From contig NZ_QFFK01000008.1 of the NCBI RefSeq assembly GCF_003149455.1, forward strand, positions 124,001 through 188,000: DNA of 64,000 bases, in the 5' to 3' direction. A program made the translations under genes and the position numbers. Each line of letters opens with the position of its first letter. The first letter of the stretch is position 1. This document shows, in pieces, positions 41,668-49,319 of this stretch. The stretch comes from Chitinophaga deserti (GTDB lineage: Bacteria > Bacteroidota > Bacteroidia > Chitinophagales > Chitinophagaceae). The notes beneath the pieces were generated by a model. The model did not search any database. It was not told the origin of the DNA and was given only the letters and a program-made list of their open reading frames with translations.

Positions 41668-43050
41668 ATGTTACGTAACTTTAAAAAACTTTTCCTCATC
41701 ACCTGCCTCGCCGGCCTCACCGCCTGCGGTAAGTATCTGGACAGGCCCGTGCCTGATCATGCCATCGGTAAAGACCAGCTCACCGATCAGGACATTGCGC
41801 TGCTGATGCGCGGTGCTTACCTGAGTATGTCCGGCACCTGGCCTCCGCAATCATATCCTATGACGGATATTTACAGCGATGATATTGTTTCCCTGCAGGG
41901 TGGTAACCCGGCACAGTTCAATCCCCAGGCTTATGAGGCCTGCAACCCCAGTCCGGGCGACGGTTTCGGGATAGGGCGTTATTACATTGCTGCATACACC
42001 GCTATCGGCAATGCTAATTTTATCCTTGAGAAAATCGGTAATTCCGCATCGCCGGCTTTACGGCAATTGAGGGGTGAAGCACTGGTGGTACGCGCGCATT
42101 CTTATAACCAACTTGCAGAGCTGCATGGAGGCGTAGTATTGATTACATCCGTGGAAACTGAAATTGATCAGATCCGCCGCCCAAAGAGTACTGAGGCAGA
42201 GGTGCTTGACCAGGTGGAGAAAGATCTGGAAGCTGCTATTCCGCTGCTGGGTGGTTTTACAAGCCCCAAAGCCGCTTCAAAACAAAGCGCTCAGTTATTG
42301 CTGGCACGCGTTTGCCTCCAGCGCGGGAAGCACGCTAAAGCAAAAGAGCTGGCGGAAGCAGTGATAACATCCGGTGTACGTAGCCTTTCTTCCGGCACAT
42401 ATTCCGGCATCTTCCGGTATAATAGCACAGCGCGGGAAATGCTCTGGCAAATGTCTGACGGGCCCATGCCTTCAGCGTATGAGCGTTACGGCCTGTTTTC
42501 ATTTTACAGTCCGGCCCCGCCTTTCCTTGGGAATGGCACAGGGCTGACTTCGATGGATGATGCGCTGGCAGCTTCTTACGAGGCTGCTGATACCCGCAGG
42601 CAGGTGATGCGCAAAGCCCGTCAGGCGGCAACTGGAAGGGATGTGACCTACATGCTGAAATTCTCGACTGATACGCTGCAGCCTGCTTCGGCGGTGTATT
42701 GCACGTACCCGCTCATGCGTATCAGCGAAGCATATCTTATTTCTGCGGAAGCGGCTGCAAGGCAGAATACCGTGGAGCTGGGGCGCTACAATGAACTGCG
42801 TACTGCGCGTAACGCCAGTGTGAAAAACGCTGCCGATTTCGCGAATGCTGCAGCATTTCTGGCGGAGATCGAAAAGGAGCGCCGTCGCGAACTGGTGGGC
42901 GAGGGCAGGCGCTGGCAGGATATGAAACGCTTCGGCAGTGCGGAGCCTTTCCTGATATCCAAAGGCCGCAATGCCACACGCCTCATTTTTCCTTTTACCA
43001 ATGCCGAACTGCTCCGCAATCCTAAGCTGAAGCAGAACCCTGAATATTAA
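41668..43050 (+). CDS. SusD/RagB-like substrate-binding lipoprotein
   Basis: A 460-residue lipoprotein: signal peptide with the lipobox 'LAGLTACGKYLD' (Cys at about residue 21), then the helical TPR scaffold of SusD/RagB. Recognisable parts are 'LRGEALVVRAHSYNQLAELH' near 130 and the C-terminal 'LAEIEKERRRELVGEGRRWQ' followed by 'DMKRFG', which is the SusD signature. It covers the SusC barrel at the cell surface and binds the substrate. The gene starts 19 bases after susC and is followed by a terminator; the next gene is convergent, so the unit ends here. Confidence 0.95.
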   Translation: MLRNFKKLFLITCLAGLTACGKYLDRPVPDHAIGKDQLTDQDIALLMRGAYLSMSGTWPPQSYPMTDIYSDDIVSLQGGNPAQFNPQAYEACNPSPGDGFGIGRYYIAAYTAIGNANFILEKIGNSASPALRQLRGEALVVRAHSYNQLAELHGGVVLITSVETEIDQIRRPKSTEAEVLDQVEKDLEAAIPLLGGFTSPKAASKQSAQLLLARVCLQRGKHAKAKELAEAVITSGVRSLSSGTYSGIFRYNSTAREMLWQMSDGPMPSAYERYGLFSFYSPAPPFLGNGTGLTSMDDALAASYEAADTRRQVMRKARQAATGRDVTYMLKFSTDTLQPASAVYCTYPLMRISEAYLISAEAAARQNTVELGRYNELRTARNASVKNAADFANAAAFLAEIEKERRRELVGEGRRWQDMKRFGSAEPFLISKGRNATRLIFPFTNAELLRNPKLKQNPEY

Positions 43051-43071
43051 TGCGAAACCCTGGATATGAAA

Positions 43072-43099
43072 AAACGGCCCTGCACATGCGGGGCCGTTT
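43072..43099. terminator. Terminator between SusD and graspetide cluster
   Basis: AAACGGCCCTGCA can pair with TGCGGGGCCGTTT (one G-T pair). It is followed by ACTTTTT on the plus strand and by an A/T run on the other strand, so it serves both convergent units. Confidence 0.8.
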
Positions 43100-43121
43100 A
43101 CTTTTTGCAGGTGTATGCAGT

Positions 43122-44123
43122 TTAATGAATTAATGGTGTTCTCCGATCCGCCGACCCCGTTAGTACCGCTGCCAGTTGCCGGGAAATGGCACCGTCGCAC
43201 AGTTTATCGAGCCAGAAGAATTCTCCGGCTGCATTCAACTCCAGGAAGTAATACTTCCCGTCAGGCGTCAGTATAAGATCTATGGCGCCGTAGTTGAGAC
43301 CGTAGCGGTCCATCAGCCGGGAAAGACTGGCCGCTACTTCCGCCGGTAAATCGTAAGGCCGCCACTGTATGGCAAGGGCTGCGCCTTCTTTCCGCCAGTC
43401 GGTTTCCGCACCGGCCTGTTGCTGGGAGTCGATGCTGAAGGCGAATATGGACGTGCCTACCATGTTTACCCGCAGCTCCAGTGCTTTGGGCAGTTTCTCC
43501 TGGAAGGTCATGGGGCAAAAGCGTAACTGGGGTAATTGTTCCAGGTGATCTTCCCGGATCTCGCTGGTAAAAACTACCTGTTCCTGGCCGTCCTGGTATA
43601 TAGCGAATGCGCTTTGCATCTTAGCCACAATGGGGCCGTTAACTTCCCGCATAAAGGCCTGCAGCCGCTCCGGACTGTTGGTAATACAGGTGGCAGGCAC
43701 CAGCAGGCCGCACTCCACTGCAAGGCGGAGTTGTTCTTCTTTACTGTCGAGCCGCCGGTAGGTGCTGTAACGCTCCAGCTGAAAGCAGGGGAGTGATTCC
43801 AGCATACCGAAAAGGGTACGGCGTATTTCTCCGGCTGCAGGGGTGAGGTAGGGCTTCTCCAGCACCTGGTCCAGCCCTTCGGCAATATGATAGCTGCGCC
43901 GGTACCAAACGGCGGTAAGATCTTCCAGTGGATAAGCGCCTGAACCGTCTTCCAGCAACAGTTGCCGCCGGGAGCCGTGGAATTCGGAAGTAAGGCGGGT
44001 AACGATCGGGTAACGGTCTACATTAAACCGGAGCGGTGTGGCGCCGGTGGCACTGATTTGGTCCATGACGGACGTTACGGCTTCGTTGTCTGCAGAATGT
44101 GTGATAATGAGTACTTTACCCAT
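43122..44123 (-). CDS. mvdD: MvdD-like ATP-grasp ligase (graspetide lactone formation)
   Basis: A 333-residue ATP-grasp enzyme. It starts 'KVLIITHSADNEAVTSVMDQ', and the N-terminal precursor-recognition part has 'LTAVWYRRSY'. The ATP-grasp core shows 'NGPIVAKMQSAFAIYQDGQE', 'FCPMTFQEKLPKALELRVNM' and the metal-binding end 'NYGAIDLILTPDGKYYFLEL' with 'NAAGEFFWLDKL'. These are the known features of MvdD, the microviridin enzyme that forms the omega-ester (lactone) bonds between Thr/Ser and acidic side chains. The start overlaps the stop of the mvdC-like gene by 8 bases. MvdC/MvdD assignment by similarity is good. Confidence 0.88.
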   Translation of the reverse strand: MGKVLIITHSADNEAVTSVMDQISATGATPLRFNVDRYPIVTRLTSEFHGSRRQLLLEDGSGAYPLEDLTAVWYRRSYHIAEGLDQVLEKPYLTPAAGEIRRTLFGMLESLPCFQLERYSTYRRLDSKEEQLRLAVECGLLVPATCITNSPERLQAFMREVNGPIVAKMQSAFAIYQDGQEQVVFTSEIREDHLEQLPQLRFCPMTFQEKLPKALELRVNMVGTSIFAFSIDSQQQAGAETDWRKEGAALAIQWRPYDLPAEVAASLSRLMDRYGLNYGAIDLILTPDGKYYFLELNAAGEFFWLDKLCDGAISRQLAAVLTGSADRRTPLIH

Positions 44124-45081
44124 GCTGTTCTATTCGGTTGACTAATTTCTCAGCGATAGTAGCGGCAATTGGGAAACCAAGATATTTCTCCAGCATGCCC
44201 CATTCGCCCTGGGGATTTATTTCGAGGAAAACGTGCTCGCCGTCGGGCTTCAGGATCATGTCTATAGCGCCAAATTGCAAGCCGAGGGAAAGCATCATGT
44301 CATGTACGCGCTGGCAAACTGCGGGTGGCAGTTCATAAGGTTCCCATTGGATGAGGGTGGTATTTCCTGTGCGCCAGTCGGTAAGATCAGGGGCACGGAG
44401 GCTGCCGGTGAAGAAATCGCCATCGGCGTAAACTACGCGCAACTCCCTTTCTTTCGGGATATATTCCTGCAGGATCATGGGGCAGGCAGAAAGGGATTCC
44501 AGCATGGGTACGTCTTCTTTCCGCAGGCGGGTGGTGGGGAAGAAGTCTCCTTTGCCATCCATGGTTTTGGAAAGGGCGCCATGGAGCTTTACCACTACAT
44601 CGCCCCCATGATCGTCGAAGAAGCGGATGGCATCTTCGGCATGGTTGCTGAAAAGCGTCTGTGGAACGGATAAGCCTACGGCCTGTGCGGAAGTGAGCTG
44701 GAGGAGCTTATTGGCGCCTACGGCATGGTCGAGGTCCATCCGGTTGATCCATGGTACATCGAGCGAGTCGAGGAAAATATGGAGGGAGGTACGATATTCT
44801 TTGAGAAAAGCGGGAACGAATGCGGGATCGAGGGAAGGGGGAACCTGGAGGTCCCATAGCTTCCGGTACCAGACGCCCTCTATTTCACGGGAATCGATTA
44901 CCCTGTTGCCACATTGCAGCTGGTACTGGGGCCCGGTGCTGTGGAGGCGGTAACGGAGGCGGTATTTGGTGCCGAATTCGTCAGAATTGAAACGGAAACC
45001 CTCATATCCAAGCGTTTCCAGCTTTTGCTGTACGCGGTCTATCGTAAATGTGTCTTGTGCGTGCGTGATGCAGAGTATCAT
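44116..45081 (-). CDS. mvdC: MvdC-like ATP-grasp ligase (graspetide amide formation)
   Basis: A 321-residue ATP-grasp enzyme from the ATG at 45081 (MILCITHAQDTFTIDRV); an in-frame TTG at 45102 is less likely. It has the N-terminal 'IEGVWYRKLWDL' element, the nucleotide part 'GGDVVVKLHGALSKTMDGKG', 'CPMILQEYIPKERELRVVYA' and the C-terminal metal motif 'QFGAIDMILKPDGEHVFLEI' with 'NPQGEWGMLEK'. The MvdC type closes the omega-amide between Lys and an acidic side chain. It lies 76 bases after the precursor gene, with a hairpin in between. No transporter or acetyltransferase gene is part of the cluster. Confidence 0.87.
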   Translation of the reverse strand: MILCITHAQDTFTIDRVQQKLETLGYEGFRFNSDEFGTKYRLRYRLHSTGPQYQLQCGNRVIDSREIEGVWYRKLWDLQVPPSLDPAFVPAFLKEYRTSLHIFLDSLDVPWINRMDLDHAVGANKLLQLTSAQAVGLSVPQTLFSNHAEDAIRFFDDHGGDVVVKLHGALSKTMDGKGDFFPTTRLRKEDVPMLESLSACPMILQEYIPKERELRVVYADGDFFTGSLRAPDLTDWRTGNTTLIQWEPYELPPAVCQRVHDMMLSLGLQFGAIDMILKPDGEHVFLEINPQGEWGMLEKYLGFPIAATIAEKLVNRIEQHG

Positions 45082-45100
45082 GGAGAAGTTGACGAATAAC

Positions 45101-45129
45101 AAAAGGGCAACAGCTTTTCTGCCGTTGCC
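45101..45129 (-). terminator. Attenuator-like hairpin between precursor and mvdC
   Basis: On the minus strand GGCAAC pairs with GTTGCC around a 12-nt loop and is followed by CTTTTGTTATT. It lies in the 76-base gap after the precursor stop. Partial termination here would give more precursor than enzyme, as in many peptide natural-product operons. Confidence 0.55.
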
Positions 45130-45157
45130 TGCAAATCTTTTTTATGGGAATAATAGG

Positions 45158-45340
45158 TTACAGTAACCACCATTCCTCATCCCCGTCTGATGGATATTTC
45201 TGCGTCTGGTCAGGTACATCGGCCAGTTTGCTGGTCCAGTAAGAAGTCTCGGAAGTTTGTTGGCCTGTGGCATTTTGCTGTTGCTGCGACTCCAGTAGCT
45301 GAGCAAAAAAAGGCTTCAATAGTTTTTCATTGGGTTTCAT
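45158..45340 (-). CDS. Microviridin-like graspetide precursor peptide
   Basis: A 60-residue peptide. The leader holds 'LKPFFAQLLESQ' (residues 8-19), a form of the PFFARxLE helix that recruits the ATP-grasp ligases. The core 'TQKYPSDGDEEWW' (46-58) follows the TxKYPSD rule. Against microviridin, Thr46 would bond to Asp52 and Ser51 to Asp54 (esters), and Lys48 to Glu55 (amide): the spacings +6, +3 and +7 agree. A Gly replaces the usual Trp after Asp52, and there is an extra Glu and a WWLL tail. The residue at the specificity position is Gln47. The product is expected to be a tricyclic protease inhibitor. Confidence 0.85.
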   Translation of the reverse strand: MKPNEKLLKPFFAQLLESQQQQNATGQQTSETSYWTSKLADVPDQTQKYPSDGDEEWWLL

Positions 45341-45513
45341 GTCAGAACAAATAAATGGGTGGTGAACAATGACTTTTGCTTCTTTTTATATGGTTTAACG
45401 GGTGTTATCCCTGTAAAGGCCCCGTTCATTTAAATAGGACATTCAAGTTAAAATTTTTACAGGAAAGAAAAAAATCAAATTCAGTAATTTGCCGGCGTAT
45501 TAAAATTTAAGCA

Positions 45514-46644
45514 TTGAGAATTGGTTTCGACGCCAAAAGGGCCTACCAGAACCGCACAGGTTTAGGTAATTACAGCCGTACACTGGTCACTTCCCTGGCA
45601 GAATATTACCCTGAGCATGAATATGTGCTGTTCGCTCCCAAGGAAAAACCCCTGTACCAGCCCCCTCCGGCCGTGGCTACCATCACCCCCCAAAGCTTCC
45701 TGCACCGGATGCTTAAACCGGTATGGAGAAGCCGGTGGGTATCCGGCGAGCTGAAAAGTCATGGTATCGACATTTTTCACGGTCTCAGCGCTGAGCTGCC
45801 TTTCGGGATCCATAGAACGGGCGTCCGCAGCACGGTAACCATGCACGATCTCATTTTTGAACGCTATCCCGGCCAGTATAACCCTATTGACGTGGCTACC
45901 TACCGCAAAAAGGCCCGTTATGCCTGTGAGGCTGCCGATCAGGTGATCGCCATCAGCAGCCAGACAAAAGCAGATCTCATGGAGTTCTACCGCGTGCCCG
46001 AATCGAAGATCCCCGTTTGCTATCAGGCCTGCGACCCATCCTTCCAGGCAGCCCGCAATCCGCAGGCTATCCGGGAGATGCTCGTACGCTACCAGCTCCC
46101 CTCAGAATACTTCCTCTACGTAGGCTCCGTTATCGAAAGGAAGAACCTGGCCCGCATTGCGGAAGCCATGTTCCAGCTCAAGGGCCGCCTCAATGTACCG
46201 CTGGTAGTATTGGGAGATGGGGGCAGTTACAAAAAGAAAGTAAAGCGCTATTTAGCAGATAAAGGCCTCGTTAGCAGGGTGATCTGGCTCAATGAAGAGT
46301 CGAAATTCAGCTTCCGCGACCTTCCTGCCCTTTACCAGGGCGCCCTGGCACTGCTGTACCCTTCCACCTTCGAAGGGTTCGGTATCCCCATTTTGGAAGC
46401 CCTCTGGAGCGAAACGGCCGTAGTTACTTCCACGGGCTCCTGCTTTGCAGAAACCGGCGGTAATTCCGCCCTGTATGTAGACCCCTTCAGTGTGGAAAGC
46501 ATCGCCGATGGTATGTTCCGCGTAGCAAATGATGCTGCCCTGCGTAAGGATATGGCGGAGAAAGGTATCATCCACGCACAAAACTTCACACCGGAGAAAT
46601 GTGCACAGGGAGTGATGAACGTGTATAAAAACATCCTGTCATGA
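45514..46644 (+). CDS. Family 4 glycosyltransferase
   Basis: A 376-residue GT-B fold enzyme, TTG start at 45514 (protein starts MRIGFDAKRAYQNRTGLGNY). The acceptor-domain start with 'GLGNYSRTLVTSLA' and the donor-domain motifs 'YFLYVGSVIERKNLARIAEA', 'VVLGDGGSYKKKVK' and 'LALLYPSTFEGFGIPILEAL' (E-x7-E nucleotide-sugar site) are typical of GT4. It probably adds a hexose to a surface lipid or polysaccharide; substrate not readable. A TAATTTGC at 45485-45492 may be its -7 box. The stop overlaps the start of the next gene (ATGA), so both are made together. Confidence 0.9.
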   Translation: MRIGFDAKRAYQNRTGLGNYSRTLVTSLAEYYPEHEYVLFAPKEKPLYQPPPAVATITPQSFLHRMLKPVWRSRWVSGELKSHGIDIFHGLSAELPFGIHRTGVRSTVTMHDLIFERYPGQYNPIDVATYRKKARYACEAADQVIAISSQTKADLMEFYRVPESKIPVCYQACDPSFQAARNPQAIREMLVRYQLPSEYFLYVGSVIERKNLARIAEAMFQLKGRLNVPLVVLGDGGSYKKKVKRYLADKGLVSRVIWLNEESKFSFRDLPALYQGALALLYPSTFEGFGIPILEALWSETAVVTSTGSCFAETGGNSALYVDPFSVESIADGMFRVANDAALRKDMAEKGIIHAQNFTPEKCAQGVMNVYKNILS

Positions 46645-47213
46645 CCGGTTTTGAGAACGATATCACCCGCAGCCTCGAGGCACTCCGCTCCGGAGGCACT
46701 ATACTATATCCCACTGATACCATCTGGGGACTGGGCTGCGATGCCACCAATGAGGCTGCCGTACAGCGTATTTACCAGCTAAAGCAGCGGGACGAGGCCA
46801 AAAGTCTGGTTGTACTCATGGCTGATGTGAAAGATCTGATGAAGTACCTCGCATCCCCGCCACCCGATATCGCGGAAGTACTGGCCGGGTTCGACCGCCC
46901 TACTACCGTGATTTATGAAGGCGCCCTGCATTTCGCCCCTAATGTGATCAACCAGGACGGTACCATTGCCATCCGGCTGGTGCAGGATACTTTCTGCCGC
47001 CACCTCGTTAAGCGTCTCCGCAAGCCGCTCGTATCTACCTCTGCCAATATTTCCGGCGCCCCGGCGCCTGCCAGCTTCAGGGATGTTTCCCCGGCTATCA
47101 GGGAAGGGGTGGATTATGTGGTGGAGCACCGTCAGCACGACGAAACACCGGCACGTCCTTCGCGTATTGTGCGTATCGGGAAAGACGGAACACTGGAAAT
47201 CATCCGGGATTAA
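46641..47213 (+). CDS. tsaC: L-threonylcarbamoyladenylate synthase (TsaC/YrdC family)
   Basis: A 190-residue YrdC-domain protein. It makes threonylcarbamoyl-AMP from threonine, bicarbonate and ATP for the t6A37 modification of ANN-reading tRNAs. Signature parts: 'GGTILYPTDTIWGLGCDATN' (residues 18-37), 'IYQLKQRDEAKSLVVLM' (KxR and K-S motif) and 'RKPLVSTSANISGAPAP' (TSAN). It lacks the extra Sua5 domain. The ATG overlaps the stop of the glycosyltransferase gene by 4 bases. Its place next to the CCA and miaA genes makes a small tRNA-maturation neighbourhood. Confidence 0.9.
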   Translation: MTGFENDITRSLEALRSGGTILYPTDTIWGLGCDATNEAAVQRIYQLKQRDEAKSLVVLMADVKDLMKYLASPPPDIAEVLAGFDRPTTVIYEGALHFAPNVINQDGTIAIRLVQDTFCRHLVKRLRKPLVSTSANISGAPAPASFRDVSPAIREGVDYVVEHRQHDETPARPSRIVRIGKDGTLEIIRD

Positions 47214-47215
47214 AC

Positions 47216-47224
47216 TACTTTTGC
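47216..47224 (+). promoter_or_regulatory. Promoter -7 box of the CCA-adding enzyme gene
   Basis: TACTTTTGC fits TAnnTTTGC, 19 bases before the ATG at 47244, in the 30-base gap after tsaC. The -33 side (CTGG near 47193) is weak. Confidence 0.6.
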
Positions 47225-47243
47225 GCCTTAAAACGGTAGACTA

Positions 47244-48665
47244 ATGATGGAAATTCCCTGTACAAAACGGGAAATGGATTTATTTGAACGCGTGGCGGAA
47301 GCGGCACGGCAGATCGGCGTTCCCTGCTATCTGATCGGCGGCTTTGTACGCGATAAACTGTTGAACAGGCCTACGAAAGACGTGGATATCGTTTGCGTGG
47401 GAGACGGCATAGCCCTGGCACACCAGGTAGCTTCGCTGCTCGACCCTAACCTCAGAGTCAATTATTTCAAAACATACGGCACCGCCCAGATCAGGTTCGA
47501 GGATATCGAAATGGAATTTGTGGGCGCCCGCAGAGAAAGCTATCGCGATCACACCCGGAACCCCGAGGTGGAACCCGGTACGCTGGAAGATGATCAGCTC
47601 CGCCGCGATTTTACTATCAACGCGCTGGCTATCAGCCTGAATGAAGCAGATTATGGCAAGCTCATCGATCCCTTCAACGGACTGGCGGACATGGAGAGCA
47701 AGCTCATCCGCACCCCGCTGGAGCCAGGGCAGACATTCAGTGACGATCCCCTGCGTATGATGCGCGCCATCCGCTTTGCCAGCCAGTTGCATTTTACCAT
47801 TATGCCCGAAACATTTCAGGCCATACAGGAAAATGCCGGCAGGATAAAGATCATTTCCCAGGAAAGGATCACGGATGAGCTGAATAAGATCATGCTGAGC
47901 GCTAAACCCTCTGTAGGCCTCGATCTGTTGTATAAATCCGGTATCCTGAAAATCATTTTCCCGCAGATGATAGACCTCGTAGGTGTGGAGATGCTGGAAG
48001 GGAAAGGGCATAAGGATAATTTTTATCATACCCTGCAGGTGGTAGATAACATAGCAGTGAATACCCCCGACCTCTGGCTTCGCTGGGCAGCATTACTGCA
48101 TGATATTGCTAAACCCGCCACTAAGAAGTTTGAGCCTGGGCATGGGTGGACTTTCCACGGGCATGATGCCGTGGGCGGGAAGATGGTGCCGCGGATTTTT
48201 ACCCGGTTGAAACTGCCGCAGAATGAGAAAATGCGGCTGGTGAAGAAGCTGGTGGAACTGCATTTGCGCCCTATCAGCCTTACCAAGGAAAACATCACCG
48301 ACTCGGCTATACGCCGCCTGTTGTTTGATGCGGGCGAAGATCTGGAAGCGCTCATGATGCTTTGTGAAGCGGATATCACTTCCAAGAACCGCGCGAAAGT
48401 GCGCCGCTACCTCGAGAATTTTGAACTGGTGCGCGAAAGGCTGAAGGAAGTGGAAGAAAGCGACCGTATCCGCAACTGGCAACCACCCGTTACCGGAGAA
48501 TTAATCATGGAAACCTTCGGATTAAAACCCGGAAAAATGGTGGGCGACCTTAAAAGCGCCATCCGCGAAGCAATCCTCGATGGGGAGATCAGCAATAATT
48601 ATGATGATGCTTATGCATTTATGTTGAGAAAAGCCGCTGAACTAAACTTGACCCCTGTTAAATAA
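47244..48665 (+). CDS. cca: tRNA CCA nucleotidyltransferase with HD domain
   Basis: A 473-residue class II nucleotidyltransferase. The polymerase head shows 'YLIGGFVRDKLLNRPTKDVD' (GG and D-x-D metal site), 'RRDFTINALAIS' and 'IDPFNGLADMESKLIRTP', then 'FSDDPLRMMRAIRFASQLHF'. From about residue 255 comes an HD domain with 'FYHTLQVVDNIA' and 'LRWAALLHDIAKPATKKFEP' and 'WTFHGHDAVGG'. It adds CCA to the 3' end of tRNAs, needed here because tRNA-Leu at 35316 has no encoded CCA; the HD part may remove 2',3'-cyclic phosphates. Some family members are poly(A) polymerases, but this domain order is usual for CCA enzymes in Bacteroidota. Confidence 0.9.
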   Translation: MMEIPCTKREMDLFERVAEAARQIGVPCYLIGGFVRDKLLNRPTKDVDIVCVGDGIALAHQVASLLDPNLRVNYFKTYGTAQIRFEDIEMEFVGARRESYRDHTRNPEVEPGTLEDDQLRRDFTINALAISLNEADYGKLIDPFNGLADMESKLIRTPLEPGQTFSDDPLRMMRAIRFASQLHFTIMPETFQAIQENAGRIKIISQERITDELNKIMLSAKPSVGLDLLYKSGILKIIFPQMIDLVGVEMLEGKGHKDNFYHTLQVVDNIAVNTPDLWLRWAALLHDIAKPATKKFEPGHGWTFHGHDAVGGKMVPRIFTRLKLPQNEKMRLVKKLVELHLRPISLTKENITDSAIRRLLFDAGEDLEALMMLCEADITSKNRAKVRRYLENFELVRERLKEVEESDRIRNWQPPVTGELIMETFGLKPGKMVGDLKSAIREAILDGEISNNYDDAYAFMLRKAAELNLTPVK

Positions 48666-48679
48666 TTTGGTATTTTTGC
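48648..48679 (+). promoter_or_regulatory. Full promoter of the pRiA4b-like gene
   Basis: A TTG at 48648-48650, a 20-base spacer and TATTTTTGC at 48671-48679 form a complete Bacteroidota -33/-7 promoter. It lies 21 bases before the ATG at 48701 and overlaps the end of the cca gene. Confidence 0.75.
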
Positions 48680-48700
48680 CCGTACAATATTGTAAATCAT

Positions 48701-49276
48701 ATGCCGGTATTGAAGTTCAGAGTTTATTGGGAAGAAGACGAAAGTGTCTACAGGGATATCGTTGTAAAGCCCAGTCAGAATTTTATGCAGTTTCACCAGG
48801 CCATCCTGACAGCATATGAGTTTGACTCGAAGCATAAGGCAACCTTTTTCCGTAGCAATGATAACTGGCAGCGTGGCCGGGAAATCCTGCTTGAAAAAGA
48901 TGCGGTGGTGCGTAAGGCCGAACCGCTCCTCATGACTGATACACCCATAGGTGCGATGGTCAGGGACCCTAACCAGAAATTTATCTACCTCTACGATTAT
49001 GCCAAGAACTGGGTGTTTTTGGTAGAATTGATCGCTGTCGCCAAAGAGGAAAATGCCAAACTAAGCTATCCTGCTGTTGTACGTAAGGAAGGGCTTGCGC
49101 CCAGCCAGTACGGCACCAAAGGTCTCATCGGCGATAAGCTGGTGGAGATGGAGGAGAAGTATGACCTTAACCGCGAAGGCATGTCGGAAGACGGCTTCGG
49201 GGAAGAAGGAGAGGAAAGCGAAAGTGAAGATGATAGCAGCGAAGAAGGCGGCGCCGAAGAAGAAAATATGTTTTAG
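48701..49276 (+). CDS. Plasmid pRiA4b ORF-3-like protein
   Basis: A 191-residue protein with the beginning 'VLKFRVYWEEDESVYRDIVV' and 'NFMQFHQAILTAYEFDSKHK', then 'KFIYLYDYAKNWVFLVELI', which is the pRiA4b ORF-3 domain (also an IS1096 passenger-like family). Ubiquitin-like beta-grasp folding has been proposed for it. The last 30 residues are almost only Glu, Ser, Asp and Gly, a disordered acidic tail. Biochemical role unknown; in Bacteroidota it is chromosomal and lies among housekeeping genes, as here. It has its own promoter and terminator. Confidence 0.8.
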   Translation: MPVLKFRVYWEEDESVYRDIVVKPSQNFMQFHQAILTAYEFDSKHKATFFRSNDNWQRGREILLEKDAVVRKAEPLLMTDTPIGAMVRDPNQKFIYLYDYAKNWVFLVELIAVAKEENAKLSYPAVVRKEGLAPSQYGTKGLIGDKLVEMEEKYDLNREGMSEDGFGEEGEESESEDDSSEEGGAEEENMF

Positions 49277-49285
49277 CATACTGCT

Positions 49286-49315
49286 CCCGGCGCTCCCCGC
49301 GCCGGGCTTTTTTTA
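49286..49315 (+). terminator. Strong rho-independent terminator
   Basis: CCCGGCGC pairs with GCGCCGGG around a TCCCC loop and is followed by a run of seven T. It ends the pRiA4b-like gene only 5 bases before the miaA start. Confidence 0.9.
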
Positions 49316-49319
49316 ATAT

